A stretch of 52,250 nt of DNA, taken from an uncultured Prevotella sp. GTDB lineage: Bacteria > Bacteroidota > Bacteroidia > Bacteroidales > Bacteroidaceae. The translations under genes and the position numbers were made by a program. The first letter of the stretch is position 1. Each line of letters begins with the position of its first letter. The stretch is from the NCBI GenBank assembly GCA_945834405.1, contig CAMAHD010000003.1, positions 1-52,250 on the forward strand, read 5' to 3'. The notes below the pieces were generated by a model, which was not told the DNA's origin, searched no databases, and saw only the letters and a program-made list of their open reading frames with translations. Positions 1 to 8,144 of the stretch are shown here, piece after piece.

Positions 1-1351
1 CAGAAAGACCGATACGACGCACACGGAGGTTGCTGAGAGCGATATAACCACCACGCTTTACACCTTCTTCTTCTGCAGGCATGGTATAATCGAAACCGAA
101 CTTCACGTTACCCTCAACGCCAGCCTGGCTCTCGGGAATCTCAAAGAAGATGACATAACGCTTGTTTTTACGGGTGTCCAGAGTGCCCAGTTCAAGAGTC
201 TGGTCGTTACCGAAGATGGTACAACCCTTCACTTCGCTGTTCAAGTCGGCATCATACTGTGAACTAGTGCCCTTCAGCATGTAGTAGCCCATCACATCCA
301 GATACATGAAATACTTACCGGGCTCCCAGGTCTTGGTTACGCTGGCGTTACCGCTGGGGAGGTCGAAGGAGCGACCTATCTCAAGGCTGATGGTTTCGCG
401 GCGTTCCTCGCGTATGTCAGAATCGTTGCTGTTGCAGTGGAACCAGCGTTTCGAGGTCAGTTCCCAGTCACCGATCTTGGTGGTTCCCGCCTGGCATTTG
501 CTGGATGTGGTGTTCCAGTGGGTGAAGTTACCCATCATGCTGGCAGAGTTGGCTGCCAAGAATTCTTCAACCAGACCGTCAACAACTTCCAGGTTATCAG
601 CTCCTTCCTCAGGACTCATGTCCTCATAGAAGCTGGCGTAAAGCTCCTGAAGACCGCCGAGGAGGTCATCAAGACCTTCGGTAAGCCAACCATTGGCAAG
701 CAATGATTCAATGTAGGCTTTCTTGTCGGCAACAAGTCTGTCGTCGAATACCTGTTCTACCTTGTTGATAGAAACGTTGGTGATGCGGGTTCCTTCTGCT
801 ATACGGTCGGTATAGAATACGAAGAACTGCTCGTCACCTTCAAACTGTACGGTGTCAGATACCAATACCCATTCTGTTGTAATGGCTGCGGGATCAGAAA
901 CGGTACGGTCAATCTGTGCGTAAGTACCGGTGGTGTTGATGTAGGCACCTACATAGTTGGCACCGCCTGCGGCATTAGAAGTATTGCCCTCTGCTGCACC
1001 CTGGATGTAATAAGAGTAAACGTATGTGCCAGGACCACCTAATTCGGCTACTGACCAAATACGTGCCATCACGCTACCTGTCGTTCCTGTCTTGCTGGAA
1101 GCAACGGTTTCTCCGTTAGGACCTACACCGGGAATCAGTTCCCATGCATCAGTGCTGGGTTCTACAGCTGATTCGTCGGAACCATTTGTCCAACCAGTAA
1201 ATTGGCTGGAAAAATCACCATTGGAAATCAAGTTTCCAGTGACTGTCTTGTACTTGGAGTCTGGTGTGTAGATATATTCGCCATCATTGAAAGCTGAGGC
1301 AGATACTACACCCATCATTGCCAAGACGGAAAAGAGTAAACTTTTTTTCAT
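1..1351 (-). CDS. Secreted protein with CBM/galactose-binding-like N-terminus (truncated at window edge)
   Basis: Minus-strand frame open from ATG at 1351 (MKKSLLFSVLAMMGVVSASAFNDGEYIYTP...NLISNGDFSSQFTGWT...) to position 1 with no stop. Signal peptide. The 'NGDFSSQFTGWT' motif is typical of CBM-like beta-sandwiches. Not in the ORF track because it runs off the edge. Confidence 0.75.
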   Translation of the reverse strand, partial: MKKSLLFSVLAMMGVVSASAFNDGEYIYTPDSKYKTVTGNLISNGDFSSQFTGWTNGSDESAVEPSTDAWELIPGVGPNGETVASSKTGTTGSVMARIWSVAELGGPGTYVYSYYIQGAAEGNTSNAAGGANYVGAYINTTGTYAQIDRTVSDPAAITTEWVLVSDTVQFEGDEQFFVFYTDRIAEGTRITNVSINKVEQVFDDRLVADKKAYIESLLANGWLTEGLDDLLGGLQELYASFYEDMSPEEGADNLEVVDGLVEEFLAANSASMMGNFTHWNTTSSKCQAGTTKIGDWELTSKRWFHCNSNDSDIREERRETISLEIGRSFDLPSGNASVTKTWEPGKYFMYLDVMGYYMLKGTSSQYDADLNSEVKGCTIFGNDQTLELGTLDTRKNKRYVIFFEIPESQAGVEGNVKFGFDYTMPAEEEGVKRGGYIALSNLRVRRIGLS

Positions 1352-1411
1352 CTTTAAATTGTTTTAATGTGTACTTATTAGGTTAATTTATTTCAAATCG
1401 GTAATTCTCTG

Positions 1412-1440
1412 CAAAATTAGTTTTTTTCAGTATTTGTAAA
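1412..1440 (-). promoter_or_regulatory. Bacteroidetes-type promoter for the 1351 gene
   Basis: Reverse complement contains TAATTTTG (1412-1419), an exact TAnnTTTG -7 match, with a TTTA -33-like element about 17 bp upstream. Confidence 0.5.
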
Positions 1441-1465
1441 CCTTGATTTTTGATTTTCTTGCTGT

Positions 1466-1505
1466 AAAAAGTGAGGGTAGGGGGATAACCCCTACCAGTT
1501 CACTT
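1466..1505 (-). terminator. Stem-loop terminator downstream of the PL11 gene
   Basis: Perfect GGTAGGGG/CCCCTACC stem (1476-1483 / 1489-1496) with outer AAGTGA/TCACTT pairing. Followed by TTTTT on the minus strand. Confidence 0.65.
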
Positions 1506-1506
1506 T

Positions 1507-4500
1507 CTACCAATTTACTTTTCTCACTTCTGTTTTTGTAGCTGTCTGCATCTTGATGAGCAAGGTCTTGCCGTAAGTACCCATTGCTCTTAGGTGGGTC
1601 TTGATGTCAGACTTCATAGACTTGAAGGTGCCGATATGCTGACCTGTCAGTGAGTATACTTTGCAAGTAACTTCTTCGCTCTCGGCAATACCGTTGATGG
1701 CGTTTGTGTTGCTTATCTTCAGAATACCTGTCGAGCTGAGCAGTTCGGAGGTGTCCCATGCAAAACCTTCCGGTAGCTCAGGCAGACTCAGTGTGGGAGT
1801 GCCTGCAAAAGAGGCTGAAGTTGTCCACAGCGTGTAGGTAGCACCAGCGGTAGGAACAAAATCCTCGCTGAGGCTTATCTTCAGTGTACCATTCAAGGTC
1901 AGATACTTTGTCTGCAGCTGAGAGTTCTTGCTGTTGGTAATGAGCAGGTCAATGGTAGAGCCTGATGAAGATGTGAGAACACCTGTCGTCTTGATGGTTC
2001 CCGGAATGTTCTCCATGTAGGTGCCGCGTGGAAGAAGCTGACCGCCACTGGCAACGGTAATTGCATTGACAAGTCCTTGACCCATTACCTTACCTGTGCC
2101 CTTCACCGTCAGGGTATTTGTGCCGGTGACGGCGGTACTCAGAGAAGATTGGTTAAAGGTCAGACATCCTGCCCTTACCTCTACGGCTGCATTGATGCGA
2201 CCCAAGGACATAATCTTCATGGTGCCTTCGCCCCTCTTCACAATCTTGGAGTTGGTATAGGGTGTGAAGATGAAGTCGTCGTTCTTGTCACCGACATAAT
2301 AGCTGCCCGTACCTTCCAAGGTGCCTGTGCCTGAAACACCTCCCAGTACCACGTCCTTGCCGCCATTCTTGAATATGACACCTGAGTTGAGCTTCAATGT
2401 AGCGTTGGGCAAGCCGTAGGTGTTACTCCAGTCGAATGATGGATCGTAAGAGCCTCGTTTAGACAGTCCCGGTACTAAAGTGCCCTCGAAACTGCTCCAG
2501 TTGCCCTTGAAGTAATTGCGTACACCGGCGGCATAGACGGTAAAGGTGCCCGCACCTGTCAGTTTTCCGGTATAGTCGCAGCGTGGGTCGCAGTAGAGTG
2601 TGCCGGATTGACCCTCCTCAACTACATAGTTGGCACTGTTGGTATTGCCTGGCATGTATTCGGAATTGGAGTCGTAAAGTGTTCCTCCCTCAAAGACGAC
2701 GGTTGACGGTAGCTGGTTGATGCCATCGCTGACAATAGCGTTGACAGCACCGCTCTTGATTACCAGTTTGGAGATGTTGTTTCCGCTTCCAAGAGTCAGT
2801 GAGCCGGCTCCTGTCTTGGTGAGCACAGAACCTGTGGCTCCCGACTTGATGCCTGTACTCATGGTCAACGTCTTGCCAGAGTTGACTTCAATGGTACCGC
2901 CTCCGCTACCGATGGTGATGGTTTGTGAGGTTGTGACATCGTTGGTTACCTGAAGGGTTGCATTGTTGCTGATATGGATCTTGCTGGATACACCACCCAA
3001 AGCACCATAATCAGTGCCGATGGTATTAGCCAGTTTGGTGACAGACAATTTACCCGACTGCAGCGTGGTATTTCCAATTCTGTTGACATTATTGACAGTC
3101 ACTTTTCCACTGCCTTCTATTGACAGTGAGGGTTGACCTACAATGCTGTCGCCTAAAAGGGTGAAGTTCTTGCTGTTGTTGGCAAAGACTATGCTCTTGG
3201 GAGCAACCTTTCCGGAAACGACAATCATCGTCTCTGCGGCACTGTCATCAAAGATTACTTCATCTTCGGGGAAGAAGTTTCTCGCTTCCTCTGAACCCTC
3301 TGCCTTGAAGTTGGCTGTTTCGTCAGTATTCCAAGTGGTACCTGCCTGACCTGTCCATACAACCTTTCCTGCCTGGTAAGCAGAGATGCTGACGTAGAGT
3401 TTGCCATCCTCCCATGACAGGGATGACTTCATGTCAGAGAATCCCACGAGGACAATGTCTTCCAGATTTCCTTCAATCTTGCCGATTGTTCCTATCAGGT
3501 ACTTGCCTTCGGCAATTTTGGAAGAGCCATCGGCTGCATGACCTGTCAACTTGAAGATGGGCGTTTTGTTGGATGGACCCTCGCGCCATGTGTTTTTTTC
3601 TATCTTCAGTACGTTGGCATTCAGGAGGTCGGCGCTCATGTCCTCAGAAAAGAGGTCAAATGAAACGGTGGAACCAAAGTTAAGAGCCAGAGTGTCTGTC
3701 GTGATAGAGCCTTTGACGTTGTTGCCTCCAGGTATGATGGTGGCATTGTAATTGGCTTGGATGCCTTTTTCAAATTTACCTCCATTGGAGATGAGGGTCG
3801 TATGACGATTGAGCCAGACAGGACTGTTTGTCAGGGTACCGTCACATACCAAGGTGCCATTCCAGACCATTGTCTTGCCGGTGTAGCTGTGGGTGACAGC
3901 GGGAAGAACCAGTGTTCCTTCGCCCTGCTTCACCAGTCGCATTTCGCCTGTAAGTGAACCTCCTGTCAGTGTATGAGTATAATAGCTCGTCTTGATGTTG
4001 GCGTTATTGCCGCTGCCTTGTGTCCAGGAAGGTGCATTGTCTGTCAGAATATATGGTTTGGCACCTTCGCTGATGGTAACCGTCATATCATTGTTTTCGT
4101 CCAGCAAGAGGTGTTTGTCGTCAAGAGCAGAACCGATGGTTTCTCCATTGGCAACCACAGTACGACCTACGGTGGTCAGAGGAGGTGGTGCCATGGTGAT
4201 GCCTTCCAGTTCTCCCAGGAAGTAGCTGGCGTGAGGAGGCTGGTTATAACCATTCATCTGCCATACAATGGCGTTGCGGTATTGATGGTCATGCCAAAGT
4301 GTATAGTTGCGCCAAGGTGTCGGACTTGTAGTGGTATAGATACGGATGTTGTTGTCTGCTGTTCGCATCACTACCTCTTCGCGCCAGTCGCCGAAGATGT
4401 CTGCCTGTAAACAGGGGGTACCCTTGGTGTAGTTATTGGTCATTGAACCCGTGAAGGTGGCAATGACACCTTTGCCATATTTGAGTATGACACCTTCTGT

Positions 4501-5988
4501 ATCATGGCCATTGGCATAGTTGAAAGTTTCTTCACAAAGGTCACCGTCCCAATAGATACGCATGTTTTGGGCAATGTCGTTTTTCGTGCCTCCGCTCAGT
4601 CCTGCATAGGTGACGGAACTGATCAGTTTGGGGTCGCGAGCTGATGAGCCTTGACAGCCGGGGAAGTCGTTGGAGAAATTTCCCATGATGGCGCGACCGT
4701 CATCACTGCTGGCTGAATTTCTGTATAAAATCTTGCGCGTGGTGGCATCACAGAAGTTGTTTCCGGGATGGTCTTCGTTAGCACCGAAGAATTCCAAACC
4801 GGGGCGATAGGGGTCGAAGTCGCTTACATGCTGGGCATCACCGTGACCAAGACCGCTTGAAGCCAGACCTTTTCCGTTGTCATCAATAGTCATCGAACCA
4901 AAGACGATTTCATCTCGTCCGTCCATGTCCACGTCGGCTACTACATAGTTGTGGTATCCCTGACCATACCAGATGCCTGGCGTGTTATTGCTCCACTGCC
5001 AACGTACAGTGAGTGCGTGAGATGATGGGTCTACATCGTATGCAATCATCTTGTGGCGGGTGTAGATACCACGAGCGAGGAAGATGCTGGGCCTGTGACC
5101 ATCGAAATAGGGTGCTCCGAAGAAATACTTGGAAGAACGGTGTCCATAACCGTCACCCCAAGCAGCTTCAAGATTGCTCTCACCAGCTTCCAGCCTCTTG
5201 AGGGGATAGTCCATGACTTGATATGGCTCTGCTGTTTCTCCGTTCAAGTAGAGCAAGTACTCAGCACCTTCATGAACGAACCATTGTCCGCTTTCTGTGG
5301 GGCGGTAGTTCTTGGAAGCGTTACCTATTGTCTGTGTCGTTCCGTCGGCTTTATAGATAACTGTTCCGTCAGCAGCACGCATGATACATTCTGCTTTGCC
5401 GTCAAGGTCCCAGTCATAGCAGGCAATATTGATTTCGTTGTTCTGGAAGTCACCCATGTTCCTGCCGCAGTTGATCCACCACAGCAGGGTGCCATCAAGT
5501 TTGAGCGCTTCGATGATGGTGTAGATACCATCACCGGTGGTAGCGTGGTCGTACTTGACTATCAGTTCCAATTGTCCGTCACCATCTAAGTCTGCAGCTG
5601 TTGCATCATTAGGAATGAAGGTGCCGTTCTTTGCCTGATGTTTGGGGACGATTTCCAGATAGTTGTTCGCCATGGGTTGTACTTCTGCACTCTTGGCCTG
5701 GGCTACACCCCTGACAATAGCCTCAACGGCATATTTTGAAGTGGTAGTACCTCCTGCATCTGTATAATTCGATACAGTCAGTGGTTCGGCATTGAGTTTG
5801 GTGCCGTCACGATAGATGTTATAGGTAACATCATAGTACTCTTCTCCCAAAATTCGCCAGCTACAGAATGCTCCTGCAGATGTTTTGACTGCAATCAATC
5901 CACGGTCTACCCGGTCTGTTTGTCTCTGAGCTTGCAGGTTGAGAGCCAGCAGGCACAGAAGCGTCATTAGTAGAATTTTCTTTTTCAT
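1507..5988 (-). CDS. Rhamnogalacturonan lyase (PL11-like) fused to autotransporter-type beta-helix repeats and a T9SS-like C-terminus
   Basis: N-terminus resembles the YesW/PL11 family (RQTDRVDRGLIAVKT...FCSWRILGEE; DLDGDGQLELIVKYD; DWDLDGKAECIMRAADG; DVDMDGRDEIVFGS). The central and C-terminal parts carry 'SVLTKTGAGSLTLGSGNNISKLVIKSGAV' style repeats. C-terminus 'CKVYSLTGQHIGTFKS...TLLIKMQTATKTEVRKV' is sorting-domain-like. Confidence 0.88.
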   Translation of the reverse strand: MKKKILLMTLLCLLALNLQAQRQTDRVDRGLIAVKTSAGAFCSWRILGEEYYDVTYNIYRDGTKLNAEPLTVSNYTDAGGTTTSKYAVEAIVRGVAQAKSAEVQPMANNYLEIVPKHQAKNGTFIPNDATAADLDGDGQLELIVKYDHATTGDGIYTIIEALKLDGTLLWWINCGRNMGDFQNNEINIACYDWDLDGKAECIMRAADGTVIYKADGTTQTIGNASKNYRPTESGQWFVHEGAEYLLYLNGETAEPYQVMDYPLKRLEAGESNLEAAWGDGYGHRSSKYFFGAPYFDGHRPSIFLARGIYTRHKMIAYDVDPSSHALTVRWQWSNNTPGIWYGQGYHNYVVADVDMDGRDEIVFGSMTIDDNGKGLASSGLGHGDAQHVSDFDPYRPGLEFFGANEDHPGNNFCDATTRKILYRNSASSDDGRAIMGNFSNDFPGCQGSSARDPKLISSVTYAGLSGGTKNDIAQNMRIYWDGDLCEETFNYANGHDTEGVILKYGKGVIATFTGSMTNNYTKGTPCLQADIFGDWREEVVMRTADNNIRIYTTTSPTPWRNYTLWHDHQYRNAIVWQMNGYNQPPHASYFLGELEGITMAPPPLTTVGRTVVANGETIGSALDDKHLLLDENNDMTVTISEGAKPYILTDNAPSWTQGSGNNANIKTSYYTHTLTGGSLTGEMRLVKQGEGTLVLPAVTHSYTGKTMVWNGTLVCDGTLTNSPVWLNRHTTLISNGGKFEKGIQANYNATIIPGGNNVKGSITTDTLALNFGSTVSFDLFSEDMSADLLNANVLKIEKNTWREGPSNKTPIFKLTGHAADGSSKIAEGKYLIGTIGKIEGNLEDIVLVGFSDMKSSLSWEDGKLYVSISAYQAGKVVWTGQAGTTWNTDETANFKAEGSEEARNFFPEDEVIFDDSAAETMIVVSGKVAPKSIVFANNSKNFTLLGDSIVGQPSLSIEGSGKVTVNNVNRIGNTTLQSGKLSVTKLANTIGTDYGALGGVSSKIHISNNATLQVTNDVTTSQTITIGSGGGTIEVNSGKTLTMSTGIKSGATGSVLTKTGAGSLTLGSGNNISKLVIKSGAVNAIVSDGINQLPSTVVFEGGTLYDSNSEYMPGNTNSANYVVEEGQSGTLYCDPRCDYTGKLTGAGTFTVYAAGVRNYFKGNWSSFEGTLVPGLSKRGSYDPSFDWSNTYGLPNATLKLNSGVIFKNGGKDVVLGGVSGTGTLEGTGSYYVGDKNDDFIFTPYTNSKIVKRGEGTMKIMSLGRINAAVEVRAGCLTFNQSSLSTAVTGTNTLTVKGTGKVMGQGLVNAITVASGGQLLPRGTYMENIPGTIKTTGVLTSSSGSTIDLLITNSKNSQLQTKYLTLNGTLKISLSEDFVPTAGATYTLWTTSASFAGTPTLSLPELPEGFAWDTSELLSSTGILKISNTNAINGIAESEEVTCKVYSLTGQHIGTFKSMKSDIKTHLRAMGTYGKTLLIKMQTATKTEVRKVNW

Positions 5989-6198
5989 GTTTGTTATAGG
6001 TTTTTTGATTTATTATTCGAAAGATTTTTCACGTTCGGATTTTCTTCAAATATCACATGAGGCTTATGTTTTTACAATTCCTTTGAACCTGCAAAATAAC
6101 GTTTTTTTTTTGAAATAGCTCTTATATAAATAGAAAAAAAAACTTAATTTTACATTTCACCCTCTCGTAAGCATCAAAAGTAGCCGATGATGAATAGA

Positions 6199-6237
6199 AA
6201 AAGCAAGCATTCTTTCAAGAGTAGAATGCTTGCTTTT
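6199..6237 (-). terminator. Bidirectional rho-independent terminator at the end of the SusC/D operon
   Basis: Perfect 15-bp inverted repeat AAAAGCAAGCATTCT (6199-6213) / AGAATGCTTGCTTTT (6223-6237) with a 9-nt loop. U-tract on the minus transcript. Confidence 0.85.
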
Positions 6238-6292
6238 CTGCTTATTTTCTGCATCTCTCATTTGAAGATGCTGTTCGTTTCATTGTCATGTA

Positions 6293-8134
6293 TCAGTTGA
6301 AAGGCAGATACCAGTTCTTTTCTACACTTAAGTCTTTTGTGGTTTTTGCCTTCAGCATCTCTTTCAACCAGATGCCGCCGAAATTCGCAGGATAGCCGGC
6401 AGGGCTTAATCTGTTTTTATGGCGAGCAAGACGCATCAAGTCATAGTAGCGTGTACCTTCAAAAGCTGTTTCCAAGGCATACTCATCGCAAATAAGGTCT
6501 TCAACAGCATTGATTTCGTCTACCAGTGTTTCTCCTGTCTGTACACCAAAACGTTCTGCTATGTATGCCAACTTGTTTCCTACAATGACATCCATCTGAT
6601 ATGGAGAGATGCCTGGAGAATAGGTTCGGATTCTGTAGTCCGCAGTAGACCATCCATAGTCAGAGGTAAAGCCACAACCACGCTGGTGTACACCCATGGA
6701 GTTCTCACGTGTGAACTTTTCAACGTTAGCTGAGGAGAGAAGGGGATAAGTATCTGTCAGCACTTCACGGCTCTCCGGACGGATATAATTGGCGTATGTC
6801 AGTACTGTGGGGTTCAGACCATCCTTCAGTATGGCAAATGCCAGATCGGGATAGCCTAAACGGTTGAGCGCCTCTGCCAAACGAAGCCATACGGTGGCTG
6901 TGCTATACAGTGGAACTCTGGCGCGATATGTCTTTTCAATCCAAGTCATTATAGAGTCCTCTGTCACATAATCTGTCTTGATGATGTTGTCATATCGTGT
7001 ATCTCCCACCTTTGCCGACTTGATGTTCAGCTTGCCTGTTTCGTAGTAGTAATACGACAGGGTATCCTTCAGTTCCTGATACTGTTTGGAAATCTTCAAC
7101 TGTATAGGATACTTCAAGTACATCGAGTTGATATTACTACTTGAGCTGTAGAAGTCAATGCCATAGATTTCTGCCAGGCTGGTGGTAATACCCATCTGAC
7201 TGTTCATAGGCATCTGAACCAAGGAAATATTTTCGTAGTCAGTATTGCGGATGGTAGAGCTATAGCTTAAACCGCTTATCTCGGCATTAGAAGCGTAGTC
7301 GGAAGGCATCTCGCTGAATGTCAACATCTTGGAATACAAAGTCCCTCTATATATCATGGTGCGCTGTGAGGCGTTAGCTACCTGAGTCAGATAAGTCACA
7401 TAGTGAGAGGCTGCACCAGAATAGTTGCCGCTTTCCAAGTAGAGGTCGCCCAATACCAGGTCGACAGGCATATAGAGCAGGGAAGAATTAAAGCTGAAGC
7501 GTCCTCCCCAGTTGGCGGTGCCAAAGTCGAAATCTCCATGATTAGGACATGGGGTTCCGGTGTATTGCTCCAAATCGGGAGCCAACTCGTTTACGATACC
7601 CTGAAGGTCTTTTTTCTCGAAATCAGTGCTTTCTATCTGTGAGATAGAAGTCAAGGGCTCCGTGACGAAGGGCACTTCTCCGTAGTTGCGAACTAACTGG
7701 AGGTAAGCCCAGGCACGAATAGCCTTGATACTTACATACTCGTTCTTCACTACTTCTGTACTACCTGTCAGCAAGGAGGTGTCGCGATGTGCAATGTAAT
7801 AGTTACAGTTGTTAATAACACGATAATACTGGTATGCACTGTCATACTTGTTGGTGGCTGTTGCAGAGAAGTTTGCCAATTCCTGAAGGTTCTTGTCTGT
7901 CACTCCGGGAATCACGTCAACCAAATCGCCACGTAATTCACCCTGCATATAATATTGGTCAATAACCCCTTGCAAGGCTTGCAATACACCAAAAGCATAG
8001 TACATGGAGTCGGTCTTCTCGTTCATCTCAGGATCAAAGAGATAGCGCGAGCTGTCTGTCTCCAGCATGTCGGAACAGCTATAGAAGGAACCCAATCCAA
8101 ACACTGCCGCAATGGCTATAATTATTTTTTTCAT
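6293..8134 (-). CDS. SusD/RagB family outer-membrane lipoprotein
   Basis: Lipoprotein signal (FYSCSDML). SusD-like sequence with 'IKAIRAWAYLQLVRNYGEVPFVTEPL' and C-terminal 'ALETAFEGTRYYDLMRLARHKN'. Confidence 0.93.
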   Translation of the reverse strand: MKKIIIAIAAVFGLGSFYSCSDMLETDSSRYLFDPEMNEKTDSMYYAFGVLQALQGVIDQYYMQGELRGDLVDVIPGVTDKNLQELANFSATATNKYDSAYQYYRVINNCNYYIAHRDTSLLTGSTEVVKNEYVSIKAIRAWAYLQLVRNYGEVPFVTEPLTSISQIESTDFEKKDLQGIVNELAPDLEQYTGTPCPNHGDFDFGTANWGGRFSFNSSLLYMPVDLVLGDLYLESGNYSGAASHYVTYLTQVANASQRTMIYRGTLYSKMLTFSEMPSDYASNAEISGLSYSSTIRNTDYENISLVQMPMNSQMGITTSLAEIYGIDFYSSSSNINSMYLKYPIQLKISKQYQELKDTLSYYYYETGKLNIKSAKVGDTRYDNIIKTDYVTEDSIMTWIEKTYRARVPLYSTATVWLRLAEALNRLGYPDLAFAILKDGLNPTVLTYANYIRPESREVLTDTYPLLSSANVEKFTRENSMGVHQRGCGFTSDYGWSTADYRIRTYSPGISPYQMDVIVGNKLAYIAERFGVQTGETLVDEINAVEDLICDEYALETAFEGTRYYDLMRLARHKNRLSPAGYPANFGGIWLKEMLKAKTTKDLSVEKNWYLPFN

Positions 8135-8144
8135 ATCTCTGATA

